This document shows positions 8,194 to 15,771 of a stretch of 64,000 bases of DNA, piece after piece. This DNA comes from Pyrinomonadaceae bacterium (GTDB lineage: Bacteria > Acidobacteriota > Blastocatellia > Pyrinomonadales > Pyrinomonadaceae). The notes below the pieces were generated by a model. It ran no database searches and was not told the origin of the DNA. It was given only the letters and a program-made list of their open reading frames with translations. A program made the position numbers and the translations under genes. Positions within the stretch are counted from its first letter, which is position 1; every line of letters starts with the position of its first letter. The stretch covers positions 465,559 through 529,558 of the forward strand of contig JACMJZ010000012.1 of assembly GCA_014380365.1 (NCBI GenBank). The letters run 5' to 3'.

Positions 8194-8504
8194 GCCGCCG
8201 CCTGATTATCCGGCCCGAAGCTGAAGCGGACATTATCAAAGCCGCAGTTTGGTACGAGGCGCGCGAACCCGGGCTGGGCTTGGGATTCACATCTGAAATT
8301 CACGCTGCAATTGAACGCGCCTTTCAAACCCCACTTCTCTATTTGCACCTACGCGAAACCCCGCACGTTCGTCGTATCCTTGTGAGGCGATTTCCCTATC
8401 GCGCTTTCTACATAGTCCGAGTTGATGCCATCGTTCTCTTTGCTGTTCTTCATGCCGCGCAACATGAGCGACATTGGGAACAGCGGATGAAGGAACTGCA
8501 GTAA
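8190..8504 (+). CDS. ParE/RelE-family toxin
   Basis: A 104-residue small basic protein with the plasmid-stabilisation ParE/RelE fold signature: LIIRPEAEADIIKAAVWYEA at the start, GFTSEIHAAIERAFQTP in the middle, and the strand pair VRRILVRRFPYRAFYIVR ending with AVLHAAQHERHWEQR. Members either poison gyrase (ParE) or cut ribosome-bound mRNA (RelE); the sequence does not decide between these. It overlaps the antitoxin gene by four bases, and its stop is directly followed by the ATG of the scaffold gene. A Fe-S operon with a toxin between desulfurase and scaffold means toxin and scaffold would be made from one mRNA. Confidence 0.85.
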   Translation: MSRRLIIRPEAEADIIKAAVWYEAREPGLGLGFTSEIHAAIERAFQTPLLYLHLRETPHVRRILVRRFPYRAFYIVRVDAIVLFAVLHAAQHERHWEQRMKELQ

Positions 8505-8867
8505 ATGCCTTACTCCGCAACCTTCAATGACCACATCGAGAATCCGCGTAACGCCGGTGAACTCCCGGACGCAGACGCGGTTGGCGAAGAAACGAATCCA
8601 GTCTGCGGCGATCGCCTGCGCCTTTCGCTCCGACTCAATGATGGCCGCATCGAAGCGGTCGGCTTTCTTGCGTATGGCTGCGCCCCCACGCTGGCCTGCG
8701 GATCGGTTTTAACTGAATTGTTGAAAGGAAAGACTGTCGAAGAGGCTCTGCGGTTGACCCGGAAAGATGTCGTGGACGGTGTAGGCGGGCTACCTTCCAG
8801 AAAGCAGCACGCCGCCGCATTGGCTATTGAAACACTGAGATCCGTGCTAAACAGCGGGGGCAGCTGA
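8505..8867 (+). CDS. IscU/NifU-like Fe-S scaffold protein lacking the third cysteine
   Basis: A 120-residue IscU/SufU-type scaffold on which [2Fe-2S] clusters are assembled from desulfurase sulfur. Alignable motifs are NPVCGDRLRLSLRL (first Cys plus conserved Asp) and AYGCAPTLACGSVLTELLKG (second Cys). The site of the third ligand (LPPxKxHCSxL in IscU) reads LPSRKQHAAAL, so the His is kept but Cys is replaced by Ala. An extra Cys lies in the second motif (TLACGS). The gene starts immediately after the toxin stop with AAGGAA upstream. It may be a variant scaffold or carrier; the missing ligand makes classical IscU chemistry uncertain. Confidence 0.85.
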   Translation: MPYSATFNDHIENPRNAGELPDADAVGEETNPVCGDRLRLSLRLNDGRIEAVGFLAYGCAPTLACGSVLTELLKGKTVEEALRLTRKDVVDGVGGLPSRKQHAAALAIETLRSVLNSGGS

Positions 8868-8874
8868 AAGTGGT

Positions 8875-11646
8875 TCACGGAATATTGAGCCCGCGACGCG
8901 AGGGCTGAGGCGCGGCGCCGGGTCGATAATGATAGTCGGTTCCGCAGTATCGTCTTGGTTCAGTTCCCAGCACGAAGGTTCTGGTCCTGATCACCGGACA
9001 ACTTTCCACCGCGATTAGTCCGGTCGACGGATCGATGTCCAGGGTTATCGTCCCTTCCAAACGTCCCGCATCGGTACTCTTTGTTTCATACTTCGGCTGC
9101 CGCACACGCGGAGAGCTTGCCGGCGCGGGTTCCAACAACGGTGCCGGAACATATTCGAACTCCGGAATCGGCGTTTCTTCAGTCTCCGGTGTAGGTTCTT
9201 CGTCGGGACCTAAATCAGACGATGCATGCGGCGACGTGCCGTTGATGAACAATTCGATTCGTTTCTCCGGATCGTCTGCCGAGGCGGGGCCGCCGGTCCT
9301 GGGATTTATCGGCACCTGCTCGATCCCGGCGGGCATCTGCCAGTCGCCTTGCCACTCCGGATGTTCCCCAAGGGCCACGCTCATGAAGTCAGTCCAGATC
9401 GGCAGCGCCGAATTTGCTCCGGTCAGTCCCAGCTGTGACCCATCGTCAAACCCGACCCAGACTACGCACACCAGCTCCGGCGTGTAACCCGCAAACCATC
9501 CATCGCGCGACGTGCCGGTCTTGCCCGCAACGTTTGCCTTGAACCCACGTGCCCTCACCTTGGCCGCCGTACCGCGATTGACGACGTCCTTCATAAACGA
9601 AGTCATCACGTAAGCCACGTCGGGGCGGAATACTTCATTCTTCTGCGAAACTGGCGCCGCGACAGTCACCCCGTTTCCGGTAGTAATGCGATTGATAGCA
9701 ATGGGACTCGCTCGCGTACCCAAACTGGCAAATGCGGTATACGCCGACGCCACTTGCAAAGGCGTTGCCTCACTAGTGCCTAAAGCCATCGCCGGATACG
9801 AACGCGCCGGCTTGGGCAATCCAGCCTTTGCCGCTAGGGCCATGACGCGGCCAATCGTGACCTCCATCGCCACGTCGACAGTAATCACGTTCAGGCTATG
9901 CACCAACGCATCTCTCAGTGTCACTGGCGCGCGCGTATACGAATCGCCAAAATTCCCCGGAGAGTATTCCTGGTTGTCGAAGGTGAAGGTCTTGGGTTCG
10001 TCGATGTAGGTTGTCGCGGCGGTGATCACGCGCGGGACGGGATCGTAAGCGGTATTGAGCGCGGTGGCGTAGACGAAAGGCTTGAATACTGAGCCCGGCT
10101 GACGAGAAGCGTCTGTCGCGCGATTGAGTTGGCTCTTTGAGTAATCACGGCCTCCGACCATGGCCACGATTTCCCCGGTCCTCGCGTTCATGGCGACCAG
10201 CGCCGCTTGCAGTGTTCCCGGCGCAAACCTTTTGCCCTGCACTTTGTCCAGCGACGCAAGTTGTTTTGAAACCGCCGCGTACGCCGCGCGCTGCAAATCC
10301 AGATCGATCGTGGTGTAAATCCGCAAGTGCTCCGCGGCGCCGGACCCCGCCACTATATCCGCTAACTGATTCTGAACATGATCGGCAAAATACGGCGCAT
10401 CGGAAACATCAATGCGACCCTTTGACGATGAAACTTGCAGCGGCGACTGCTTCGCCTGACTCGCTTCGTCAGCAGTAATCGCGCCGGTTTCCGCCATGCT
10501 GTCCAGCACCTGATTGCGCCGCGCGGTTGCCGTTTCGAGTTCGCGATAAGGGTTGTAACGGTTCGGGCTCCGGATTATTCCGGCGAGAAACGCCGACTCC
10601 GGTAACGTGAGCGTCGTGACGTCTTTGCTGAAATAGGCGTCCGCAGCTTCGCCAAATCCATTGATCGAAAAGCCGGATTGTTGTCCCAGGTAAACCTGAT
10701 TGGCGTACAGAGAAAAAATCTGCTCCTTAGTCAGCCGCGTCTCCAGAATCACAGACATGTAGGCTTCGGCGGTCTTACGGCGGTATGTCTTCTCCGGAGA
10801 CAGCAAAAGATTTTTCACCAGTTGCTGGGTGATACTGGAACCACCTTGCCGCGCGATCGGTGAACTGGGATCACTGTCGTAACGGCGCACAAACGCGCGC
10901 AGGATGCCGCGCAGGTTTACCCCGTAATGTTCGAAGAAGGACCGGTCTTCGGTAACCGTAATAGCTTTGATCAGGTGGGGCGGCAGATCGTTGAATCCAA
11001 TCACCTTACGTTTGGAACGATCGCGACCGGTGACTGAACTGATCAGTTCGGGTTCCAACCAGGCCTTATCCAGTTTTGAATTGTCGTCGAGTTGCGCGAG
11101 CGAGCTGATCGATTTTCCGGTCCGCGAGAATTGGACGCGCACCCGTTGAAACTGAAGCTGGCCGTCGACAGTTATGTTGTCGCTCGGTTCGACATCGACA
11201 AGTCCCGAGCTGACGTAATAACGCCCGCGCGCCTTGTCTGCCTGTTGAGTCTTTTCCACGTAACCGGCGCGTTTGAGAAACTCAACCAGTCGCTCCGGCG
11301 TCATTGCCTGGCCCACCCGGAGTTGTTTGGGCGCCGCATAGATCCCCGCCGAGCGCGTGTAGACTTCCCCGGCGAGAAGATTATCAATACGCGCCGAGAA
11401 GACCGTCCAATAATAGATCGAGAACCCAACCACGAGGGTCAGGAGAATAGCTAACGGAATGAGAACGATGGGACTGAGGAGTCGCCGCAGCAGACGCCGC
11501 CGGAAACTGGGGCCCGGCTCCGCATAAGAAACGATGCGCGCCTGCGACCGAGACTGTGACCCAGATCGTGACCGGGATTGCGGCCCGTCTTCTTTCCTCG
11601 GCCGCTTTCCGCCTGGCGGTTTTCCTTCAGGGTATTTGATTGGCAC
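8875..11646 (-). CDS. Bifunctional penicillin-binding protein, PBP1B-like
   Basis: A 923-residue class A PBP that polymerises and cross-links peptidoglycan. It has a cationic cytoplasmic head (1-50), a membrane anchor (about 52-75), a UB2H-like domain (about 105-200) as in PBP1B, and a GT51 transglycosylase (TVTEDRSFFEHYGVNLRGI with catalytic Glu, GGSSITQQLVKNLLLSPEKT, RKTAEAYMSVILETRLTK). The transpeptidase has SxxK in SRQPGSVFKPFVYA, HSLNV and the KTGTSRDGWFAGY box. A Pro/Glu-rich linker (about 790-850) leads to a small C-terminal domain. Translation appears to start at GTG 11646. It faces the scaffold gene tail to tail, with only seven bases between. Confidence 0.93.
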   Translation of the reverse strand: MPIKYPEGKPPGGKRPRKEDGPQSRSRSGSQSRSQARIVSYAEPGPSFRRRLLRRLLSPIVLIPLAILLTLVVGFSIYYWTVFSARIDNLLAGEVYTRSAGIYAAPKQLRVGQAMTPERLVEFLKRAGYVEKTQQADKARGRYYVSSGLVDVEPSDNITVDGQLQFQRVRVQFSRTGKSISSLAQLDDNSKLDKAWLEPELISSVTGRDRSKRKVIGFNDLPPHLIKAITVTEDRSFFEHYGVNLRGILRAFVRRYDSDPSSPIARQGGSSITQQLVKNLLLSPEKTYRRKTAEAYMSVILETRLTKEQIFSLYANQVYLGQQSGFSINGFGEAADAYFSKDVTTLTLPESAFLAGIIRSPNRYNPYRELETATARRNQVLDSMAETGAITADEASQAKQSPLQVSSSKGRIDVSDAPYFADHVQNQLADIVAGSGAAEHLRIYTTIDLDLQRAAYAAVSKQLASLDKVQGKRFAPGTLQAALVAMNARTGEIVAMVGGRDYSKSQLNRATDASRQPGSVFKPFVYATALNTAYDPVPRVITAATTYIDEPKTFTFDNQEYSPGNFGDSYTRAPVTLRDALVHSLNVITVDVAMEVTIGRVMALAAKAGLPKPARSYPAMALGTSEATPLQVASAYTAFASLGTRASPIAINRITTGNGVTVAAPVSQKNEVFRPDVAYVMTSFMKDVVNRGTAAKVRARGFKANVAGKTGTSRDGWFAGYTPELVCVVWVGFDDGSQLGLTGANSALPIWTDFMSVALGEHPEWQGDWQMPAGIEQVPINPRTGGPASADDPEKRIELFINGTSPHASSDLGPDEEPTPETEETPIPEFEYVPAPLLEPAPASSPRVRQPKYETKSTDAGRLEGTITLDIDPSTGLIAVESCPVIRTRTFVLGTEPRRYCGTDYHYRPGAAPQPSRRGLNIP

Positions 11647-11755
11647 CTTCGGGCTAATTTACTGGCTTTAGCGACTGACGATAGACCGTCGCGGTCTTGC
11701 ATTACTGTCTGCGGTCAGTCGTCCATCCTCGCAACCCCAGTTTAGAGTACGCAGT

Positions 11756-11816
11756 TTGGAGTACCGCCTTCAGGGGGTATTGTTCGGTAAAGCCCGCCTT
11801 GAAGGCGGTACTCCAA
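11756..11816. repeat. Inverted repeat (ggagtaccgccttc)
   Basis: Arms ttggagtaccgccttcaggg (11756-11775) and its near-complement at 11793-11816 form a long hairpin. It is part of a 400-base gene-free stretch (11647-12061) that holds this element, the next palindrome and the hicB promoter. Confidence 0.75.
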
Positions 11817-11903
11817 GCTAAGATGCTAACCGCTGGCATCCGAGCGTGTCCACCCCGAGCCGCGTTTAGTAATGGCATAACGTGCGTTGACAGTCTACGG
11901 GGC

Positions 11904-11970
11904 ACTAGCCCGACCGTTAGGGAGGGCTCCGATGCGATGGAATTGAGCCCTCCCTGACGGTCGGGCTAGT
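11904..11970. repeat. Inverted repeat (actagcccgaccgt)
   Basis: Arms of 26 bases at 11904-11929 and 11945-11970 are reverse complements except for one position (gaccgttagg against cctgacggtc), separated by 15 bases. It is a stable hairpin without a T-tract, most likely a REP or MITE-like element. Confidence 0.78.
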
Positions 11971-12025
11971 CCCGGGGACGTAGCAACACACAACCATCGC
12001 CAACCCGCATTGAATCTGGAATCAA

Positions 12026-12054
12026 TTGTCTCGGATAGCAACTGTCACTATAGT
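12026..12054 (+). promoter_or_regulatory. Sigma-70-like promoter giving a leaderless hicB transcript
   Basis: TTGTCT (12026-12031), 17 bases, then TATAGT (12049-12054). The expected start of transcription (about 12060-12062) coincides with the ATG at 12062, so the mRNA would have no leader. Confidence 0.55.
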
Positions 12055-12061
12055 CGTGGAT

Positions 12062-12256
12062 ATGAATATCAAGATTGTGATCGAGCCGGGCGAGGATGGT
12101 TACGTTGTAGCCCATGTCCCAGCACTCAAGAGTTGTTGGTCGCAAGGCAAGACTCGTGAAGAGGCTTTGGCTAACATTAGGGAAGCAATCGATCTTTATC
12201 TGGAGCCTGAGCCCGAGGAGATCCGGGATCGCGAAGTGGTAGAACTAAGCGTATGA
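12062..12256 (+). CDS. HicB-like antitoxin-type protein
   Basis: A 64-residue protein that is almost entirely a HicB-type partial RNase H fold: MNIKIVIEPGEDGYVVAHVP, LKSCWSQGKTREEALANIRE, AIDLYLEPEP. HicB proteins neutralise the HicA mRNA interferase. The ATG at 12062 was chosen because an upstream in-frame TTG falls inside the predicted -35 box. No DNA-binding domain follows, so this is the short form. The expected hicA partner is present only as a 20-codon stub overlapping the stop, so this gene is probably an orphan. Confidence 0.8.
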   Translation: MNIKIVIEPGEDGYVVAHVPALKSCWSQGKTREEALANIREAIDLYLEPEPEEIRDREVVELSV

Positions 12257-12315
12257 AGCTCCCGTTTGCAAATCCGACACGCCCTGAAAGGGCAAAAGAA
12301 AGTAGTCGGGGGTAA
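12253..12315 (+). pseudogene. Possible hicA remnant (MKLP start only)
   Basis: An ATG overlapping the hicB stop (ATGA) opens a frame starting MKLP, a common beginning of HicA proteins, but the frame diverges at once (FANPTRPERA) and stops at 12315. From about 12279 the DNA is a string of small palindromes, so a repeat insertion or deletion may have removed the rest of hicA. Four residues are weak evidence; the gene order is the stronger clue. Confidence 0.35.
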
Positions 12316-12412
12316 GCGCTGCTTCAGCGCGCCACCCCTGGATCAGGTTTGTTTAGAGATCGCGCCCTGTGTAGGGGCGCAAGAGATTTTCTGGCACCCT
12401 TTTTCAGGGTGC
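12279..12412. repeat. Cluster of four short palindromes
   Basis: Four consecutive hairpins: gccctgaaagggc (about 12280), gcgctgcttcagcgc (12316-12330), gcgccctgtgtaggggcgc (12362-12380) and gcaccctttttcagggtgc (12394-12412). Their style (xxCTGAAAxx, xxCTTCAGxx) resembles REP clusters. They separate the hicB gene from a convergent membrane-protein gene. Confidence 0.75.
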
Positions 12413-12471
12413 ATTCGTTTGATGATTAGTTTCCAGCGATGTAACCAACGGGTAAGCTTTGTGCGCTGCCG

Positions 12472-12942
12472 TCAGCCACCGGCCGGTTTTTCTTTGGGAG
12501 CTTCTAGAATCGCGGTGACAGGTTTTAGGCCGAGCTTGTGAGCCTCTATGGCTGTCTCGTCGGTCTTCGCTTGTGATTTCAGGGAATATCGCATGGATGT
12601 CTCTAACAGGCGCAATCCGTGCTCGTTAGTCATGCGCTCTTGCAGCATTCGTACATAGGCTCCACACACGAGGCAGCCGAAACAGACCATCAGCAAAGCG
12701 ACGAATTCGGTCTTGCTCATGTCCGCAACTGCCAAACCAAAGAGTTTGACTTTGAGGACGAGAGCAAAGGCTATTAGGGCCCCTCCCAGAGCAAGCAGGA
12801 ATGTACTGGCACGCTTGTCCGCGACCTCGGATACTTCCTTTATCGTCTGAACGATTTGAGAAAGGCCGAGGATTTGCGGAGGTGCCGTCGCGGCTAGTGA
12901 AGGCGATTCTTGTGTTGTTACTGCGTTTTCGGATTCCGACAT
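12472..12942 (-). CDS. Small two-helix membrane protein, unknown
   Basis: A protein of 156 residues. Residues 1-45 are polar, then two predicted membrane helices (FLLALGGALIAFALVLKVKL, about 49-68, and FVALLMVCFGCLVCGAYVRM, about 81-100), then a charged cytoplasmic-type tail (EERMTNEHGLRLLETSMRY onward). I recognise no family. GGGAGG seven bases before the ATG supports the start. The next gene upstream on the same strand (13062-14054) is also a membrane protein; the 119-base gap leaves open whether they are cotranscribed. Confidence 0.65.
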   Translation of the reverse strand: MSESENAVTTQESPSLAATAPPQILGLSQIVQTIKEVSEVADKRASTFLLALGGALIAFALVLKVKLFGLAVADMSKTEFVALLMVCFGCLVCGAYVRMLQERMTNEHGLRLLETSMRYSLKSQAKTDETAIEAHKLGLKPVTAILEAPKEKPAGG

Positions 12943-13061
12943 AGTTGCCTCCCCGAGAGTATGATAACGACTGACTTAGTCATTCAGGCAATGTTAGCTA
13001 CCATCCAGTTGTGATCTCGTCTGCTACTTGATTAGTCATCGCTAAATCAATTCGCCTAGGA

Positions 13062-14054
13062 CTAGAATGGCTCATCAAGGGCCCAATCCTCTGACCGGAA
13101 CCTTCTCAGAGCTTTATCTACATCCTCATCGCTGCCAAATTCCTCAACTAGGTCCTTCCTGAGACGAACAACGCGAGACCTCTTCCCGTCGAGTCTTTTC
13201 CAATACTCCTTCCACACCCCATCAATGTGGCTTTGTCGCTCCCAACATCTCGCCGCCAGGTAAACGATGAGACCCAGCCAGACCGTTTCAACGGCGAGCG
13301 CGACGCTAACCTCTCCCGGCCTAACCACGCCCAGCCGGTAAGTCGAATAGTAGTCGTACACGACGACGGAGGTGAAAACCAATACGGGCAAAACGCAAAT
13401 CGCCCTCGGTGATGCGGCCAACCATTGATTCTTCTTTTCCCCTTTCATATGAGGGACAGTAAAAACTTGCCTCATGGCAACCGCATGATAAAAGCCCGGT
13501 AACCGATCGTGGATTACCGCCTCCCTTAAGGATACGTTTAGGTTTTTTATTTCCCTGGATAAGCTGTATCTCATCATCAGTAAGATCAGGATGAGCGTCA
13601 CGCCGCCGATAACACCTAAGTCATTGGCGTCGAATGCAATGCCGAAAAAGGGCGCCCTAATAGAGCGAACATTATCTATATATGCTCTCATCGACTCGTG
13701 ACGAATTTGATCCCGGAACTTACTTACAGGACTCTTACCACCGCTCTCTCCAAGCCCAGCCAAGCCAAGGATCTTAATACTTTCGACGTCCTCCTTTTCC
13801 TTGAGTTTTGGATTATGAGCACAATCCAGAAGTTCACAAACGCGTCCTTCGTCCAAATTATATGCTTGTCTTAATCGATGGAGCTGCCATGATGAGCTCA
13901 AAGTGTTGTACCAACCGATGCCTATCAACACACTGGCAACGACCAGAACTATGGTCACTGTTCTCGTTCGACTGGCGGCGTCACTTGTTACGCTAACGTA
14001 GCCATCCAAGTCGAATTCGCGATCGAGGGCGTGGTTTTCTAGTGAGTCAGACAT
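13062..14054 (-). CDS. Four-helix membrane protein, unknown
   Basis: A protein of 330 residues without a recognised family. It has a polar N terminus, a membrane helix at about 32-48 (TVTIVLVVASVLIGIGWY), an extracytoplasmic-type loop with two cysteines (CELLDCAH) and a second helix at about 148-163 (VIGGVTLILILLMMRYS). Two more helices follow in the C-terminal half (CVLPVLVFTSVVVYDYYST; VETVWLGLIVYLAARCW) before a basic tail. Codon use looks less GC-rich than in the housekeeping genes, and the region is packed with repeats, which suggests accessory DNA. GGAG lies about 11 bases before the ATG. Confidence 0.65.
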   Translation of the reverse strand: MSDSLENHALDREFDLDGYVSVTSDAASRTRTVTIVLVVASVLIGIGWYNTLSSSWQLHRLRQAYNLDEGRVCELLDCAHNPKLKEKEDVESIKILGLAGLGESGGKSPVSKFRDQIRHESMRAYIDNVRSIRAPFFGIAFDANDLGVIGGVTLILILLMMRYSLSREIKNLNVSLREAVIHDRLPGFYHAVAMRQVFTVPHMKGEKKNQWLAASPRAICVLPVLVFTSVVVYDYYSTYRLGVVRPGEVSVALAVETVWLGLIVYLAARCWERQSHIDGVWKEYWKRLDGKRSRVVRLRKDLVEEFGSDEDVDKALRRFRSEDWALDEPF

Positions 14055-14163
14055 CGACGTGGTTCTCCGTGAGATTAGAATCAGACATATGAAGGCCTAT
14101 GTTCAGGCGCAAAGCAACGACGGCACGAAAGGAAGTTACATTCTGGGCTCAGGCAAAAGAGCG

Positions 14164-14340
14164 TCACTTAGGAACGCTGAAGATCGCGATGCGTTTGCTC
14201 CCCATGTTGATGGTGTGAAGCAACGTGGCAACAAAGACGCGCTTTCGTCCCGTCGTGGCCGCAAGCCGCCAACCGGTTCCCTTAGTCATCTTCTCGCCCT
14301 TCGGTGCCTTCTTGCCTTTGATACTGATTTCGCCTGCCAT
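14164..14340 (-). CDS. Small basic protein, unknown
   Basis: A 58-residue frame (MAGEISIKGKKAPKGEKMTK...) rich in Lys and Arg, with a well placed AAGGAG before its ATG (taaggagaaaaaacATG). No domain is recognised. It lies 171 bases downstream of another small gene on the same strand. The strong ribosome-binding site is the main reason to call it; the protein could be an RNA- or DNA-binding peptide, but nothing proves that. Confidence 0.45.
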   Translation of the reverse strand: MAGEISIKGKKAPKGEKMTKGTGWRLAATTGRKRVFVATLLHTINMGSKRIAIFSVPK

Positions 14341-14510
14341 GTTTTTTCTCCTTATCATTAGTCTCGAATGCGAGGAGGGTTCCTCGCTGGCCCTCATCGC
14401 GTATCGAGAAGCGTGGCCCACCCGCTGACGCAGGTGGTTTCGGACAAGAGCCCTACCTGACCGTCCCACCCAGCCGGGCTGCCCGGCCCGGGGGCGTCGG
14501 GCTAATGACG

Positions 14511-14876
14511 TTAGGTTGTTGGTGAGCCCGTTGGTGGTTTGCGGACGGGTTTCTTACGTTCGCTACGGCGGGTACCGCCTACCAGCTCATACTCGCTGCT
14601 GTCGGACCCGTACTGGGCTTCGACTGCTGAAAGAATGCGCCGGTTCCAGTCAGCCAGGCCGCGCTCGCGCGCATCGAGACGATTTTGTTTGTCGTCCAGA
14701 GCGGCGACATCGCCGTTGTAGCTTTCCTGGTCGTCGCTGTAACCTGTCACTTCCCCTTCGAATTCAGACTGTTTCAAATTTGGTCCGAAGTCCGCGGGAG
14801 TCTGGAATTGCTTAAGTCCGGTAAGCCGCTGCCGGGCGATTTCGAGAATTTTGGAACTGCGTCTTGGTCTGGCCAT
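14511..14876 (-). CDS. Conserved hypothetical helical protein
   Basis: A protein of 121 residues with an N-terminal basic helix (MARPRRSSKILEIARQRL), an acidic middle (FGPNLKQSEFEGEVTGYSDD), a coiled-coil-like helix (LDDKQNRLDARERGLADWNR) and the C-terminal motif YGSDSSEYELVGGTRRSERK. I recognise this layout from uncharacterised proteins in cyanobacteria and Acidobacteria in which the xSSEYExxGGxRxSxRK tail is the conserved part; function is unknown. GGAGG is present about seven bases before the ATG. Confidence 0.65.
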   Translation of the reverse strand: MARPRRSSKILEIARQRLTGLKQFQTPADFGPNLKQSEFEGEVTGYSDDQESYNGDVAALDDKQNRLDARERGLADWNRRILSAVEAQYGSDSSEYELVGGTRRSERKKPVRKPPTGSPTT

Positions 14877-15039
14877 CGTGAGAATCCTCCCCGGATTTAC
14901 CGTGTGATTGAGTTAAGTAGCAGAGCGAGGCACCTGAGGCGCGGAAGTATATGCCTATGCCGGAGAAAATCAAGGAAAAAGTGGTATTCCCGAAGGAAAA
15001 CAAAGAAAGACCCTTGAAAAGCTCGCGATCTTAGTCGCT

Positions 15040-15250
15040 AAGGTCGCAAGATTTGTTCTTCCGGTCGCGAGTCAGGTTCTTCCGGTCGCGAGTTTGGTTC
15101 TTCGGATTGGCAGATTGGCAATTTAGGTCGCGAGGTTGGCTCTTCAGATTAGGAGATTGGCAATTTAGGTCGCGAGGTTGGTTCTTCAGATTAGGAGATT
15201 GGCGATTTAGGTCGCGAGGTTGGTTCTTCAGATTGGGAGATTTGTAGCCA
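15040..15250. repeat. 42-bp tandem repeat (open as 14-residue repeats)
   Basis: Units begin aggtcgcgaggttgg at 15125, 15167 and 15209, exactly 42 bases apart, with degenerate units before (15050-15124) and scattered pieces after (to about 15350). Because 42 is a multiple of three, the + strand stays open from 15053 to 15247 and would encode repeats of FRSRGWFFRLGDWQ. There is no ribosome-binding site, so I treat it as DNA repeat, not a gene. It is part of the 895-base gene-free zone 14877-15771. Confidence 0.8.
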
Positions 15251-15446
15251 CGGTTGGAATCATATGTGCTCCGCCGCTGAGATGCGTCTTTCCGGTCGCG
15301 AGTTTGGTTTTTGAGATTGGAAGGTTGACTCTTGAGATCGCGAGGTCGGTAGCCACAGTCGCCGATCTTCAGCCTGAAAGGCTGTCAGAAAGTAGCCGGT
15401 GGTCGGCGCGGAGCGGAGACCACCGGCGCATCAAGAGATAGAAAGT

Positions 15447-15726
15447 CGGCAACCCGCAGGGTTGCCAGAAACAACCCTGGCACCTCTACGAAACGGTGTC
15501 AGAAACGGTTGCACTCCTCCAGTGTGCAGACAAACTGCTCGGGCTTTCCGGTGGGCTTCGCTTCGCTGCGACCACCGGACCACGAAAGAACTAGTCAGCA
15601 ACCCGCAGGGTTGCCAGAAACACCGTGGCACCGCCATGAAACTCGTCAGAAACGGTGGCACTCCTCCAGTTGCAGACAAACTGCTCGGGGCTTTCCTGTG
15701 GGCTTCGCTTCGCTGCGACCACCGGC
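15447..15726. repeat. Tandem duplication of a ~130-bp palindromic module
   Basis: Two direct copies begin ggcaacccgcagggttgcca at about 15448 and 15597 and end gcttcgcttcgctgcgacca near 15575 and 15722, spaced ~149 bases. Each contains the hairpin ggcaacccgcagggttgcc. The module is flanked by gcctgaaaggc-type pieces (15374, 15745). Resembles REP/BIME-like intergenic elements. Confidence 0.75.
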
Positions 15727-15771
15727 TACTGTCTGACATCCCTTCAGGCTGAATGGGTGCTATTCTTAGGC

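Noticed and set aside
15053..15247. Open frame of 64 codons with 14-residue repeats as a real gene
   Set aside because: There is no ribosome-binding site and the frame is the trivial result of a 42-bp DNA repeat; kept as a repeat.
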